NCBI RefSeq assembly: GCF_001189915.1
Contig: NZ_LFLS01000025.1
Location: forward strand, 23,072-87,071
Origin: Herbaspirillum autotrophicum
GTDB lineage: Bacteria > Pseudomonadota > Gammaproteobacteria > Burkholderiales > Burkholderiaceae_D
DNA: 64,000 nt
Direction: 5' to 3'
The position numbers were made by a program, and so were the translations under genes. The notes under the pieces were generated by a model. It did no database searches. It saw only the letters and a list, made by a program, of their open reading frames with translations, and had not been told where the DNA came from. Positions 17,445-26,448 of the stretch are shown piece after piece (position 1 is the stretch's first letter; each line of letters begins with the position of its first letter).

Positions 17445-18402
17445 AAGTGCGCTTGAAACCCTGATGAACTGGGTCGAACGCTATTCGAGCTCGCCCAACA
17501 CTTGTCGTGCATATCGGCGGGAACTTGACCGCTTGCAAGCTTGGCTTCTGGGACAGAAACTGACCTTCGAATCTGTCAGCCGAGCACACCTGGAACGCTA
17601 CCTTCGCGCCTTTGCTGCGGGAGAGACCTTGGCCACAAGACCGGGTGCGAAAAGCGTTCGCACGCTTTCTTTCACGCGTGACGTAGTCCTTCGAATGCTG
17701 TCGGAATTGGAGCGCAAAGGCCTTCGAAAGACCGCACAGATCCGCGATCTAAAAATTCCTGGGGCCGGTGTGAATGGGATGTCGCAAATGCTCCCGTCAT
17801 GGGAGGAACTCTCCGAATGGGATATGCTGCGCCAGCAATGGCATGATCGCCCTCAGCCGAAGACAGGATCTCGCGATCCACTGGACCGGCAGTTCTTCAT
17901 CGCGGAGTTCATCTTCTGCATGGCGCTGTCGTCACAAGAACTGGCCGATAGTGTTATGTCAGATTTCAAGGCTCTGGACGGTGCTTGGCAGCTTCAAATC
18001 CGGCAGGCCCACGTACTGACGGACAGGTACGTTCAGGTACCTGCGCCGGCGATGGCGATGCTCAAGCGCTACAGGGAGTCGCGCGGTCTCTCCAGTTACC
18101 CGGATGCCAGTGAGGCCGATGTGCCGATCGTAGCGAGACAACGCACCGAGCGTCGGGTTAACGCCTGGGCGATCGCGAAGTGCTTGGATCAGCTATCAAA
18201 GCCAACTGGTGAAGGGGGGCAGCAGCAACCCCGCCGTCTCTCGAGCCGCCTCCTACGGCGTTATCTGATTCTGAGGAGCTTATCGAGGCAGGTAGACGAA
18301 CGGTCTCTCAGGAAACACGTTCGGTCCAACTATGCGGTCAACGTGTTGTCAGCGAACATGAACGACAAGGGTAACAGCGTTGCTAATTCCTTGGCCATGT
18401 GA
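17428..18402 (+). CDS. Degenerate tyrosine-recombinase-fold protein coupled to ietS
   Basis: A 324-residue protein starting at TTG 17428, 7 bp after GGAAGGAGAC and 17 bp inside ietS, so translation is probably coupled. Residues 1-100 look like a SAM-like core-binding domain (SSPNTCRAYRRELDRLQAWL). The rest follows the layout of the tyrosine recombinase catalytic domain, but key residues differ. The first catalytic arginine (usually in GLR.SEL) is replaced in CMALSSQELADS. The usual HxLRH block reads SRLLRRYL, keeping only the second arginine. A tyrosine is present in RSNYAVNV. It may therefore be a DNA-binding rather than recombining protein. It could also be a relic integrase, but the coupling argues for a working partner of IetAS. 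Confidence 0.65.
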   Translation: MATKSKSALETLMNWVERYSSSPNTCRAYRRELDRLQAWLLGQKLTFESVSRAHLERYLRAFAAGETLATRPGAKSVRTLSFTRDVVLRMLSELERKGLRKTAQIRDLKIPGAGVNGMSQMLPSWEELSEWDMLRQQWHDRPQPKTGSRDPLDRQFFIAEFIFCMALSSQELADSVMSDFKALDGAWQLQIRQAHVLTDRYVQVPAPAMAMLKRYRESRGLSSYPDASEADVPIVARQRTERRVNAWAIAKCLDQLSKPTGEGGQQQPRRLSSRLLRRYLILRSLSRQVDERSLRKHVRSNYAVNVLSANMNDKGNSVANSLAM

Positions 18403-18554
18403 TGGCTACCAAAATCGATTGTTGCTCTCCAAGGGATCGAATGGTGTTGATTTCGAAAACTGCAAAACTGCGCTACTTAGCTGGTTAGCTTCTATCCAAG
18501 TTGCCCCATGTTTAGAACACAATCCTGCTTTTGACCCGAGCTGGAGAATAGAGG

Positions 18555-18902
18555 TCAATGTCTAGTGGCGGGGATCCATTGCCATGCCGGAGTAAGATCG
18601 ACCCAGTCGAAGTCAGCTCCGAGACTTCCATCGTCGTTGACGATGCGTAGGCGCGTATTGTCTTTCGTGACGAACAAAACCTTGCCATAGCTTTGCGGCC
18701 GGTGTTGTGCTTTTTTGCTGGCATCCTTGGCATCATGTTTGGTTTCTAGCATGTGTGACTCGGAAGACTGCTCATCTGGATATTCCAGGCAAACGATGAA
18801 GTCAGGATAAAAGTAGTTGGCGAGTCCCGTTGGACAATCCACACTGCCAGAATTTTCAATAAATACACAGGGTCGATATGGAAATAAATATATTGTGTTC
18901 AT
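18555..18902 (-). pseudogene. Fragment with PD-(D/E)xK-like motif, probable remnant
   Basis: A 115-codon frame starting ATG 18902. It contains YFYPDFIVCLEYP and, 16 residues later, LETKHDAKD, which together fit the PD...ExK core of restriction-type nucleases. In this family the motif usually sits at the C-terminus of large type III restriction or superfamily II helicase proteins. The helicase part is absent upstream, and the frame lies in an otherwise gene-poor stretch between two cargo modules. A decayed 3' end of such a gene is most likely; a small stand-alone nuclease is possible. Confidence 0.45.
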
Positions 18903-19075
18903 GCTTAATCCGAGTATAAATACTGTTTATATATACAGATTAATGAAGCATCAAAGTGAGCGAGATAATCAGGACATAACTTCACACAGCTAGCTGATCA
19001 AGACAACAACGATTCCGATTGCATTTAGGTTACGTCTATTTCATTATGGCAAATAACCTAATGGACGGAGACGTG

Positions 19076-21241
19076 ATGATTGTGGGTAGCGACAGGCAGT
19101 TTGATATCGTAGACCGTTACAGCGAAGTAGCTCCATTTTTGACGCAGGTGGTGCAAGCAGCAGATGCCCATCGTAACGCACTTGGTTTTTTTCCGGCAAG
19201 TGTGATTGAAGGTTTCGCAAGGCAAGAGCGCTTGCTTGTTCTTACTGAAAAGCGCGGTGTCGAGCAGTGTTACGCCGGACACTTGCTTTTTCGGCCACAT
19301 TTTCCGCGGGCGCACATCATGCAGATGTTGATTCTTCAGGAATACCGACGATTAGGACTTGCCGGTAGGCTCGTCGATCATCTTAAGGCGCAATCGACAC
19401 AACAAGGCTTCATTTCGATCTATGCGCGGGTGGCGGAAGATTTGGTCGAATCGAATCAATTTTGGCATCGACAAGAATTTTATGTGCAACGCGTCGAACG
19501 TGGCGGAGTGCAACGCAATCGACAAATTCTTGTTCGATGTCATGAATTGGCGACGCCTCAACTTTTCCCGACCAGTGGTATTGACGTAAATAACCCCCTA
19601 GGGCTTGTGAACTCCGCAGCGGACGTTCTGCCGTTGTTCTTACTTGATTTAAATGTGTTGTTTGATGTTGCTCCTCGCCGCCGCCTACACGATGGCGCTG
19701 CAAGCTTGTTCCAAGCGGAGAGGTCGAATTTTTTTCGGCTTGCGATCAGCACGGAGGTTCGTGAGGAATTGCGTAGAACTGCGCACGTCGGACGTACAGA
19801 TCCGATGGAAGCTTATATCAATATCTACCCCTCATTTCCTTTGTCGGATGGCGAAGAAACAGCGGTCATACTGGAACAACTGGCGACACTTGTCTTCCCA
19901 GATAGATTCGTCGAGGGCAAGCTAAGTGCAAATGACTACTCCGATCTCCGTCATGTCGCGACAGTTATTGAACATGACCTCGCTGGACTAATTACGAACG
20001 ACGGTGCCATTCTTACCGCAGCTCCCGCTATCAAGTCAAAGTATGGCATCGAGGTTGTTTCGCCTGCTGCATTCAAGCTCGATGGACTCGACCCGGCGGC
20101 GAACACAGCGTTCAATACGCCGGAGGCCGCTACACTAACACTGCTCGAGGTCTCACGTGGAGACGATCCGTCTATTAGGACGCTTTTGTCCAAGGTAGGT
20201 CTTTCCGGATCCTCGATGGCGGCAGGCTGGCTTCCTATTGATGCTACGGGTCGTATTGCGACGTGTTGTGCCGTCTGGAGTGGTGCTATACCTATCGGAT
20301 ACGCGACGTGGGGGGCTAAAGGGGCAACCGGGATTACGACAGTTCGTATCGCGGTTGATGAGTCAAGTTCGCAGTCTCTCAGCGCTACACGAATACTTTT
20401 GATGTATTTGTTAGAGAAAATCACAGCTCAGGATTCGCAGAATATCAAGCTCGAACTTCCGCAAAACCAGTCTCAGGTACGCGAGTTAGCTACAGGCTTT
20501 GGATTTCGTGGAACGCCCGATCAGCAATGTTTGACCAAGCTTGTTCTTGGCAGCGTGCTGACAGCGAAAACTTGGAATTCGGTCCAATCCAAATTGGCAG
20601 CAAAAGATGGGCTGAAATTGCCGGATACCATGCCTCATTTTCGAAATATCGATCAACAAATTCAAATTTTTACGCCCAATGGGAATCAAAGGCATGTAGC
20701 GTTGGATGAACTCGAAACACTTTTATCGCCGGCGCTTTTTTGCTTGCCGGGAAGGCCTGCAGTAATGACGCCGATTCAGAGTGACTTTGCCGCTGAACTA
20801 CTAGGGAGTTCACCGCAAGCATCATTGCTACCGCGTTTGACGGCTTCGCTATATCATGATCGCCACTATTTAAGCGGTCCTCGAACATTGCGGCATTTTA
20901 AGAGAGGGACCTTGATCCTGTTTTATGAATCAACAAAAAATCATGGTCGCGCTGCAGTGATCGCGATTGCACGAGTGCGCGAAGCATATCTCCGGCCGGT
21001 CGACGCGGATGTTACAGATCTTGAACACTCCGTACTTACGGCGGAAAATTTGGAGCGAATCGGGAAGTCGAAAATGAAAACTGTGACAGTATTCGACAAT
21101 ATTTTTATATTGCCGCGACCTGTTCCATTGGCGTCGCTTCGACGTATGGGCTGTGGTGAATCGAATCAGTTGATTACCACACGTCCACTAACGGATCCAC
21201 AATTGCAAGAAATTTTATCTGAGGCTTTTGAACGTGATTAA
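19076..21241 (+). CDS. GNAT-PIN-GNAT-PUA-like fusion protein
   Basis: A 721-residue multidomain protein. ATG 19076 is chosen because GGACGGAG lies 5 bp upstream; in-frame starts at 19019, 19046 and 19061 lack this. Domains in order: an N-terminal GNAT acetyltransferase (EYRRLGLAGRL cofactor loop, about residues 60-165); a PIN-type nuclease (LLDLNVLFD, TEVREELRR, NDYSDLRHVA, LITNDGAIL, giving the acidic quartet, about 195-335); a second GNAT-like region (about 350-490); and a C-terminal beta-rich part (RTLRHFKRGTLILFYES) like PUA/EVE/ASCH folds. The ASCH gene at 21234 overlaps its end. Such fusions suggest a nucleic-acid or tRNA-directed toxin or defence effector. No known system is matched with certainty. 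Confidence 0.7.
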   Translation: MIVGSDRQFDIVDRYSEVAPFLTQVVQAADAHRNALGFFPASVIEGFARQERLLVLTEKRGVEQCYAGHLLFRPHFPRAHIMQMLILQEYRRLGLAGRLVDHLKAQSTQQGFISIYARVAEDLVESNQFWHRQEFYVQRVERGGVQRNRQILVRCHELATPQLFPTSGIDVNNPLGLVNSAADVLPLFLLDLNVLFDVAPRRRLHDGAASLFQAERSNFFRLAISTEVREELRRTAHVGRTDPMEAYINIYPSFPLSDGEETAVILEQLATLVFPDRFVEGKLSANDYSDLRHVATVIEHDLAGLITNDGAILTAAPAIKSKYGIEVVSPAAFKLDGLDPAANTAFNTPEAATLTLLEVSRGDDPSIRTLLSKVGLSGSSMAAGWLPIDATGRIATCCAVWSGAIPIGYATWGAKGATGITTVRIAVDESSSQSLSATRILLMYLLEKITAQDSQNIKLELPQNQSQVRELATGFGFRGTPDQQCLTKLVLGSVLTAKTWNSVQSKLAAKDGLKLPDTMPHFRNIDQQIQIFTPNGNQRHVALDELETLLSPALFCLPGRPAVMTPIQSDFAAELLGSSPQASLLPRLTASLYHDRHYLSGPRTLRHFKRGTLILFYESTKNHGRAAVIAIARVREAYLRPVDADVTDLEHSVLTAENLERIGKSKMKTVTVFDNIFILPRPVPLASLRRMGCGESNQLITTRPLTDPQLQEILSEAFERD

Positions 21242-21731
21242 CCCAGAACACATTTTGATTTCGCTGGCACCACGCCATGCAGGGAACATTTTTTCGGGGC
21301 GAAAGCAGATTGAACTGCGGCGTCGTTCTATGAATGTTGTTCCAGGAACAATCGTATGGGTATACGTTACCTTACCTATTGGATCAATTGTTGGCTGTGC
21401 AAAAATCGCGGCCGTGCATAAGTCCACGCCGAATGCATTGTGGAGAAGATTTGGAGCAGTATCGGGCTTAACGAGGGGCGAATTTTTGGAATATCTCGAC
21501 GGATTGGAAGAGGGTGTCGTACTGGTGCTTGAAGACACAGAGATGCTGGATCAACCCTTGTCCTTGGACGCGCTTCGCGATATAGCCGACGGTTTTAATC
21601 CGCCTCAATTCTTTATACGGCTTGGAGAGGAACATCCCTTATTTGATACATTCTCGGGCTCTTCGCCACAGTTCAGATCAAAATTTGAAGGCGTTGCGCC
21701 AATTCTTAATCAAATACAGGCAATGTGTTGA
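21234..21731 (+). CDS. ASCH-domain protein overlapping the GNAT-PIN gene
   Basis: A 165-residue protein. GTG 21234 (or TTG 21228) lies before the stop of the preceding gene, with GAGG upstream, so the two are translated together. The N-terminal block ILISLAPRHAGNIFSGRKQIELRRR is the ASCH/PUA-like signature (S..P.....I..G.K..E.R), and IVWVYVTLPIGSIVGCAKI continues the barrel. ASCH proteins bind nucleic acids or modified nucleotides. With the PIN-containing neighbour this could be the partner, or antitoxin, of a two-component system. The last 60 residues are unassigned. Confidence 0.7.
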   Translation: MINPEHILISLAPRHAGNIFSGRKQIELRRRSMNVVPGTIVWVYVTLPIGSIVGCAKIAAVHKSTPNALWRRFGAVSGLTRGEFLEYLDGLEEGVVLVLEDTEMLDQPLSLDALRDIADGFNPPQFFIRLGEEHPLFDTFSGSSPQFRSKFEGVAPILNQIQAMC

Positions 21732-21896
21732 TGCCAGCGCCTTGGAACGAGAACTAAAACCTACAGTTACCTACAGTTCGGATGTTCATCGATGAAATTG
21801 GAAGGGGGAGAAGTATTTCCATACTAATGAGCGTAAAAATTTCTTTGTTTTTCATGAGTCTCAAATTTGGATAGAACTTGCAGGGAGATTGCCAAC

Positions 21897-22910
21897 TTAA
21901 GATTGATCGCGCCAATTTGAAAATTTCTCAACAATCGAACTGTACCAACTTGGCGGATCAATAAAATCCTTCATCAGTACGTTGTATCGAACCGCACGTG
22001 CTCGCCAAGCGGCCTCTAATCTAAGATCGATATCAGAAAGCAGCCAAGCTGCTAATTGGGCCAAGTGGTGACGTTCCATAGTCGGGCGCATCTCGAAAGA
22101 AATATGCCCTTTAGTAAGAGAAATATCCTGAAATCCGATCTGACTCAAAACAAATTCCCTAAGTCTGACATGCTTGTATCGCGAGGTCATAAGCCTGCAT
22201 AGCTGATGCATGACTGCAAATTGGCCAAAATCCCAATTGCTGTTCGACACGGTTGCGTCTAGTGCACGACTAGCATCGAGCAATAGTTCGGATGCCTGCC
22301 TGTCATATGAAATAGCCACTACATTTGGGGCATCTCGCAAATCGAATGCGCACGCATGACAATACGAAACAGGCGTAGTCTCCAGCACATCCAGGCGCGC
22401 AATATCAATACGGTGAACGGCAACTGCAACACCGCAGGCAGGGCAGCGGTCAAGAAGCATAGTTCCGTGCCGTGTACAGACAGTATTGAATGCAACTCGC
22501 CAGCGTTTTCTGAAGTAGGGAATCTGATCCTCGGTCAAACATGCTGGGCAGAACTGCAGCCCATGTCCCTCGTGCTTACGGTGATACAACTTCAGTGCGA
22601 GCATCCATTGCAACATGCCGGACAACCTGAATTTTCTGTAGAGTAGCCCTTCGTAAGCCCGCAACGTAGTATTCAATGTAACGTCCGGATGCGTTCCGGT
22701 TCTATTGCTTAACTTGTCCAACAGCCATGGCGGTGCCAGGCGATCAATGTCTCGATTCCAAACTTGTCTCTGATTGCCATAAATCAGATTACAAAACGTC
22801 TGCACCTTCAAACCGTGCCCATGCGCCAGACGTACAAGCCAGCAGGAAAGCAATTCGTCAGGCAAGGGCTTATAGTGAATCGGCCATAACGATGACGTTG
22901 GACTCGCCAT
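21897..22910 (-). CDS. tniQ: TniQ/TnsD-family target-selection protein
   Basis: A 337-residue TniQ protein. The N-terminus has LPDELLSCWLVRLAHGHGLKVQTF, the standard TniQ opening. Zinc-binding cysteines follow: CPACLTED, then CTRHG, CPACG and CHAC, forming the Zn-ribbon region at about residues 120-200. In Tn7-like elements TniQ/TnsD recognises the attachment site and recruits TnsC. It is the only target selector seen in this element, so it is the natural candidate for recognising the 3' end of lipA. It starts 5 bp after the tniB stop, completing the tnsA-tniA-tniB-tniQ run. Confidence 0.9.
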   Translation of the reverse strand: MASPTSSLWPIHYKPLPDELLSCWLVRLAHGHGLKVQTFCNLIYGNQRQVWNRDIDRLAPPWLLDKLSNRTGTHPDVTLNTTLRAYEGLLYRKFRLSGMLQWMLALKLYHRKHEGHGLQFCPACLTEDQIPYFRKRWRVAFNTVCTRHGTMLLDRCPACGVAVAVHRIDIARLDVLETTPVSYCHACAFDLRDAPNVVAISYDRQASELLLDASRALDATVSNSNWDFGQFAVMHQLCRLMTSRYKHVRLREFVLSQIGFQDISLTKGHISFEMRPTMERHHLAQLAAWLLSDIDLRLEAAWRARAVRYNVLMKDFIDPPSWYSSIVEKFSNWRDQS

Positions 22911-22915
22911 GATAT

Positions 22916-23815
22916 TCAGAGACGCTGGTATTGCTTACGCTTTGACGGCGGCACCCAAGGCAAGGAATTGATCCGATCCAGAGTAATATGCTCTACCTTG
23001 CTACGAATCGCATCCACAGCTAGTTCTTTGACCAGATCACACATGTCGCCTAGCGTCCCCTCGCTGCGCATGTGAATGGCGAGCATCATGTTTGGGTTTT
23101 TGAGGTTCGAAGGGCGCTTAAGTGGTGTGCGCAATTCCAGTGTTGCCAGCAGTGAGCCGAACTCATTGTCTGCTCTCCATATTGGCAGATGTTCCGGAGT
23201 GAAACGACTGGACATTTGCGGATCGGTGTTAAAGGCGTTGTAGGCATCCTCGATACCCGCTGCTACCATGGTGACCATCGTTTCGTTGCCGAGACTTTTG
23301 AGTGCGTTACGAAATTCTTGCTGTCGGTTCAGACTGCCGGCGATTAGATGATGGATTTCATCCACGATCAGCATATGCACTTCCATTTGACGGAATAAGC
23401 GCTTTATCTGGGAATATTTCTCCGACACCGATGCAGTCGGTTTATATGGCGTCATCAGTACATCAAGGATACGAGTATAAAAATCTGAAATATCCGGCTT
23501 GGGCGGTGCTTCTACCATCACTACCGGGCAGATCGTTACTTCGCCTTCCGGATGCGTTTCGGGCAGGTGGAGTGACAGAAAACGTTTCAGGATCGAGGTT
23601 TTTCCATTGAATGACGGTGCAACCAGCAGCATATTTGGCATGCGGGTGATCTTGGGATAAGCCAACAGATCTTCCATGCGCGCCAAAATGCGCTTGGCAT
23701 CTTTGTAGCCCAGCCACGAGCCCTCGCGGATCGAAAAAATTCGTACCTCGTCGCTACGCTCCGCCAAGGCGCGGGCCGTATCGTTCAAGTGTGGATAGGG
23801 ATTATCAGTAGTCAT
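22916..23815 (-). CDS. tniB: TniB/TnsC-type AAA+ transposition regulator
   Basis: A 299-residue AAA+ ATPase. Walker A is APSFNGKT at residues 66-73 and Walker B is LIVDEIHHL; both are typical of TniB. It links the target selector TniQ to the transposase and imposes target immunity in related elements. Its start codon shares one base with the tniA stop (TGATG), a sign of coupled translation. The gene is shorter than Tn7 tnsC and closer to the Tn5053/Tn402 TniB type. Confidence 0.93.
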   Translation of the reverse strand: MTTDNPYPHLNDTARALAERSDEVRIFSIREGSWLGYKDAKRILARMEDLLAYPKITRMPNMLLVAPSFNGKTSILKRFLSLHLPETHPEGEVTICPVVMVEAPPKPDISDFYTRILDVLMTPYKPTASVSEKYSQIKRLFRQMEVHMLIVDEIHHLIAGSLNRQQEFRNALKSLGNETMVTMVAAGIEDAYNAFNTDPQMSSRFTPEHLPIWRADNEFGSLLATLELRTPLKRPSNLKNPNMMLAIHMRSEGTLGDMCDLVKELAVDAIRSKVEHITLDRINSLPWVPPSKRKQYQRL

Positions 23816-25731
23816 CAGTCGTCGTCATTCAGCGGCTGAACCGCATCTGGGTCGTAGCCACGCACAGCGGTAGGCAGCGCAGAAGGCGTCGGGTTGCCGA
23901 CCTTGGGCAACTCTATTGCCTTGCCCTTGCGAGCTTTCTCATGTTCAGTTCTACGTTGCTGTGCCCGTCGTGCCGCTTTAGTCTTTTCTGCGGCTTCTGC
24001 CTCCACCGCACGTTGTTCGTTGAGCAGAGCAAATACTGCCTTCTCGTTTTCGTGTGGAATGCCTTTTTCGTCGGCCCGCCGATGCGCTTCACGGAGCTCC
24101 CAGATGCTGACTGGCGGCAGACTAGTATCGCGGTAGGGAATGGCAAAATAGCGGCTGGCGATCTCATCGAAAAAATACAACTGACTGATGTCCCGTGGGT
24201 CACGGTGAAACAGGAATTTGCGGCGATGGCGCGGAAATTCAGGGTGAGGGGTATTGATCCACGGACGCAGCACATCGTGATAATAGTGGACGTCATCGAT
24301 CAGTACGCCGTAATTCTGGACCGTACGTTCGATGAATGGCATGAAATCGATACGCAGCTTCTCCTCGTCCAGGCGTCGCGCCGGTAATCCGCGACCTGGT
24401 TTCCCCTTGGTGCCTAGCAATCCCTCTCGCCACTTGGTGAGCGGAGTGGTGCCGATGCCAGCGTGTACCTTGCGATGGTATCGCGCGAAAAACAGCACCA
24501 GCCATTTTTCCAACTCGCTGAAGGTCATGCATGCATTGCCTTCCGAGTCGTATACTCCTTTTTCGTCCGGTCCTGAAAATGTTGCACCCTTGACCGTTTT
24601 GAGTCCTTCCGACACGGTCCCCATTAGCCGCTCAATGTGCGCGCCGTAGCGTGGCTTCTTTACCGGGCGCAAATGAAGATCGATATCGTATTCGTTACAG
24701 GCTACCTTCAGCATATCGCCTCGAAATTCGCGCGCGTTATCCATGTGGAGTATGCCCATTACACCCCAGCACGGCCAATCCGCAGAAGTAACACCCAATC
24801 TGGTCATCCATTGTTCCTTCGGCATAATTGCATGGGAGATACACATGCCCGCTGACATGGCGGATGGTGCGTCGAGAGATAGATACATGCCCAGGCAAAC
24901 GCGACTGTTTACGTCAATGGCCAGGGTGATCCATGCCCTGCGAATCGATTTGCGATATACATCGTCCACGATAATGACTGGCAGTAGTGTGTGGTCGATT
25001 TGAACCAACGCCAGCGGCCAATCGGTATCCGGAATGACACCCTTGATTGGATCAAATTGATCATGCGCTGCCGCTTCACCTTTTCGACGGGCGATGCGCT
25101 CACGTCCATTGGTACGCTCAATACGCGCTCGAATGGTATTCAGCGCTGGCAATCGGAGTTGTGCATTGGAACATAGGCGTCTGATTTCTTCGACGGTCGA
25201 TGCTATCGATGCGTTTTGCTCCGTATCGTGGAAATTTTCCAGACAATCCGCGATGATGGCTTCGACCTCGGGGGACAGCCTGCTTTGCCCCCTGCCGCCT
25301 CTAAGACCGGAGGTGGGTAATAGCGAGGATAGTAATCCGGTCTGGCGAAACGCAGCGACCCATCGATAGATGGTTGGCCGGCTGACGCCTGCTGCGACCG
25401 CGATTTTGTCGGCTTTTCCTCCGGCGCGCTGGTGGGACGGTGCGGCGAGTAACGGTTCGATGTGACGACGACGCTCTTCAGCAATTTGCCAATCCGCATC
25501 TGATATTTCCCATAAATTGGGTTCCGTGCGCGATTGTGTAGACGGTAGAGATTCGATTTTCTTTGGAGGACCAATGTCGCCAATCTTCAGCAGCACCTTC
25601 TCGCCAGACGCCACTTCTTTAGCCAAGACTAAGTTAATGTCTGCCAGTGCCAAAATGATGTACTCACGGCCGTTGTCGGAGACCGTCGCGCCTTCTTTAA
25701 GCCATAGCTGCGTAGGTTCTTTTTTGCTCAT
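23815..25731 (-). CDS. tniA: TniA/TnsB-type DDE transposase
   Basis: A 638-residue transposase of the Mu/TnsB integrase family. The catalytic triad is D246 (QIDHTLLP), D331 (HMDNAREF) and E367 (GAHIERL), a DD35E spacing. An N-terminal helix-turn-helix (VAAGVSRPTIYRWVAAF) binds the end repeats, and a Mu C-terminal beta-barrel region follows. ATG 25731 is preferred because it overlaps the upstream tnsA stop as ATGA; the frame is open 32 codons upstream but those lie within tnsA. It performs strand joining and 3'-end cleavage, with TnsA cutting the 5' strands. Confidence 0.95.
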   Translation of the reverse strand: MSKKEPTQLWLKEGATVSDNGREYIILALADINLVLAKEVASGEKVLLKIGDIGPPKKIESLPSTQSRTEPNLWEISDADWQIAEERRRHIEPLLAAPSHQRAGGKADKIAVAAGVSRPTIYRWVAAFRQTGLLSSLLPTSGLRGGRGQSRLSPEVEAIIADCLENFHDTEQNASIASTVEEIRRLCSNAQLRLPALNTIRARIERTNGRERIARRKGEAAAHDQFDPIKGVIPDTDWPLALVQIDHTLLPVIIVDDVYRKSIRRAWITLAIDVNSRVCLGMYLSLDAPSAMSAGMCISHAIMPKEQWMTRLGVTSADWPCWGVMGILHMDNAREFRGDMLKVACNEYDIDLHLRPVKKPRYGAHIERLMGTVSEGLKTVKGATFSGPDEKGVYDSEGNACMTFSELEKWLVLFFARYHRKVHAGIGTTPLTKWREGLLGTKGKPGRGLPARRLDEEKLRIDFMPFIERTVQNYGVLIDDVHYYHDVLRPWINTPHPEFPRHRRKFLFHRDPRDISQLYFFDEIASRYFAIPYRDTSLPPVSIWELREAHRRADEKGIPHENEKAVFALLNEQRAVEAEAAEKTKAARRAQQRRTEHEKARKGKAIELPKVGNPTPSALPTAVRGYDPDAVQPLNDDD

Positions 25732-26378
25732 GATGCAAGATGGACAAGAATATCGTCGTCGAATGCGACATCCAGATTGGTAATCAGTCGCCGCGTAAGT
25801 ATCAGATTCCAGATGACGGGAAGCCAATAAAGCTTTTCGTCGTCGTTGGCGGCTATGCCTCGGAGTAAACTTTGTAACGTTGTACCACCATCTCTGTCTA
25901 CCAATTGAATGACTTGCGCGTAGTCTTTATTTGCTGGTTCGACGTTGCGGTACTCCCTCAAAAATTTGAGATTTGTCAAGCGCGGTGTGCGAATCTCCTT
26001 TTCTGTCGTTGTGCGAAATTCCCAGCCACGCTCAGCGACATACTGATCTGCAGCTGCAAACTTCGGAGCATACTTCTCGGCGTTCCTCTTTAAATCGCTT
26101 GAGTGCTTGATTTCGGTAAGCAATGGTGGACGGGTATGGCCGGTTTCCGAGTCCGCACGAAAATGTACCAGTACATCGGGTGTATATCCTCTGGCAATGC
26201 CAAGTATCGGAATGTTGACGGGTTGCTCCTCGAACCTTTCGACTTCGTCGTCGAAATCCAGAAGTAGCAGGTACTCTTTTTCCAATATAGATTCGAAGCC
26301 ACCCATTTTTCCATTCTTCCGGCTGGCAAAACTTCCTGTCACGGACAGATGATTTTTTGGGATCTTACGAACTGGCAT
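25728..26378 (-). CDS. tnsA: TnsA-type transposon endonuclease
   Basis: A 216-residue protein starting MPVRKIPKNHLSVTG after GGAAGG. The restriction-endonuclease-like catalytic residues are readable: E29 in GFESILEKE, D68 in YTPDVLV, and E89/K91 in LLTEIKHS. The C-terminal part would contact TniB/TnsC. TnsA makes the 5' cuts that let the element move by cut-and-paste rather than by cointegrates. Pairing with a TniA/TniB/TniQ set rather than classical TnsB/C/D is a known arrangement in Tn7-like elements. An in-frame start at 26462 would overlap the upstream helicase and is less likely. Confidence 0.88.
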   Translation of the reverse strand: MPVRKIPKNHLSVTGSFASRKNGKMGGFESILEKEYLLLLDFDDEVERFEEQPVNIPILGIARGYTPDVLVHFRADSETGHTRPPLLTEIKHSSDLKRNAEKYAPKFAAADQYVAERGWEFRTTTEKEIRTPRLTNLKFLREYRNVEPANKDYAQVIQLVDRDGGTTLQSLLRGIAANDDEKLYWLPVIWNLILTRRLITNLDVAFDDDILVHLAS

Positions 26379-26448
26379 AACAAATACCTTCCGTATAAAA
26401 AACCACTTTATTCGATATAACCATTGCGCAAAGTCGGCTGCGCAATTT

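Noticed and set aside
17428..18402. Functional phage-type integrase marking a separate island
   Set aside because: Catalytic residues are missing, it is coupled to ietS, and no att-like direct repeats were seen around it.
18380..18565. A 61-codon open frame after the recombinase-fold gene
   Set aside because: No ribosome site, no recognisable motif, overlaps both neighbours; probably chance.
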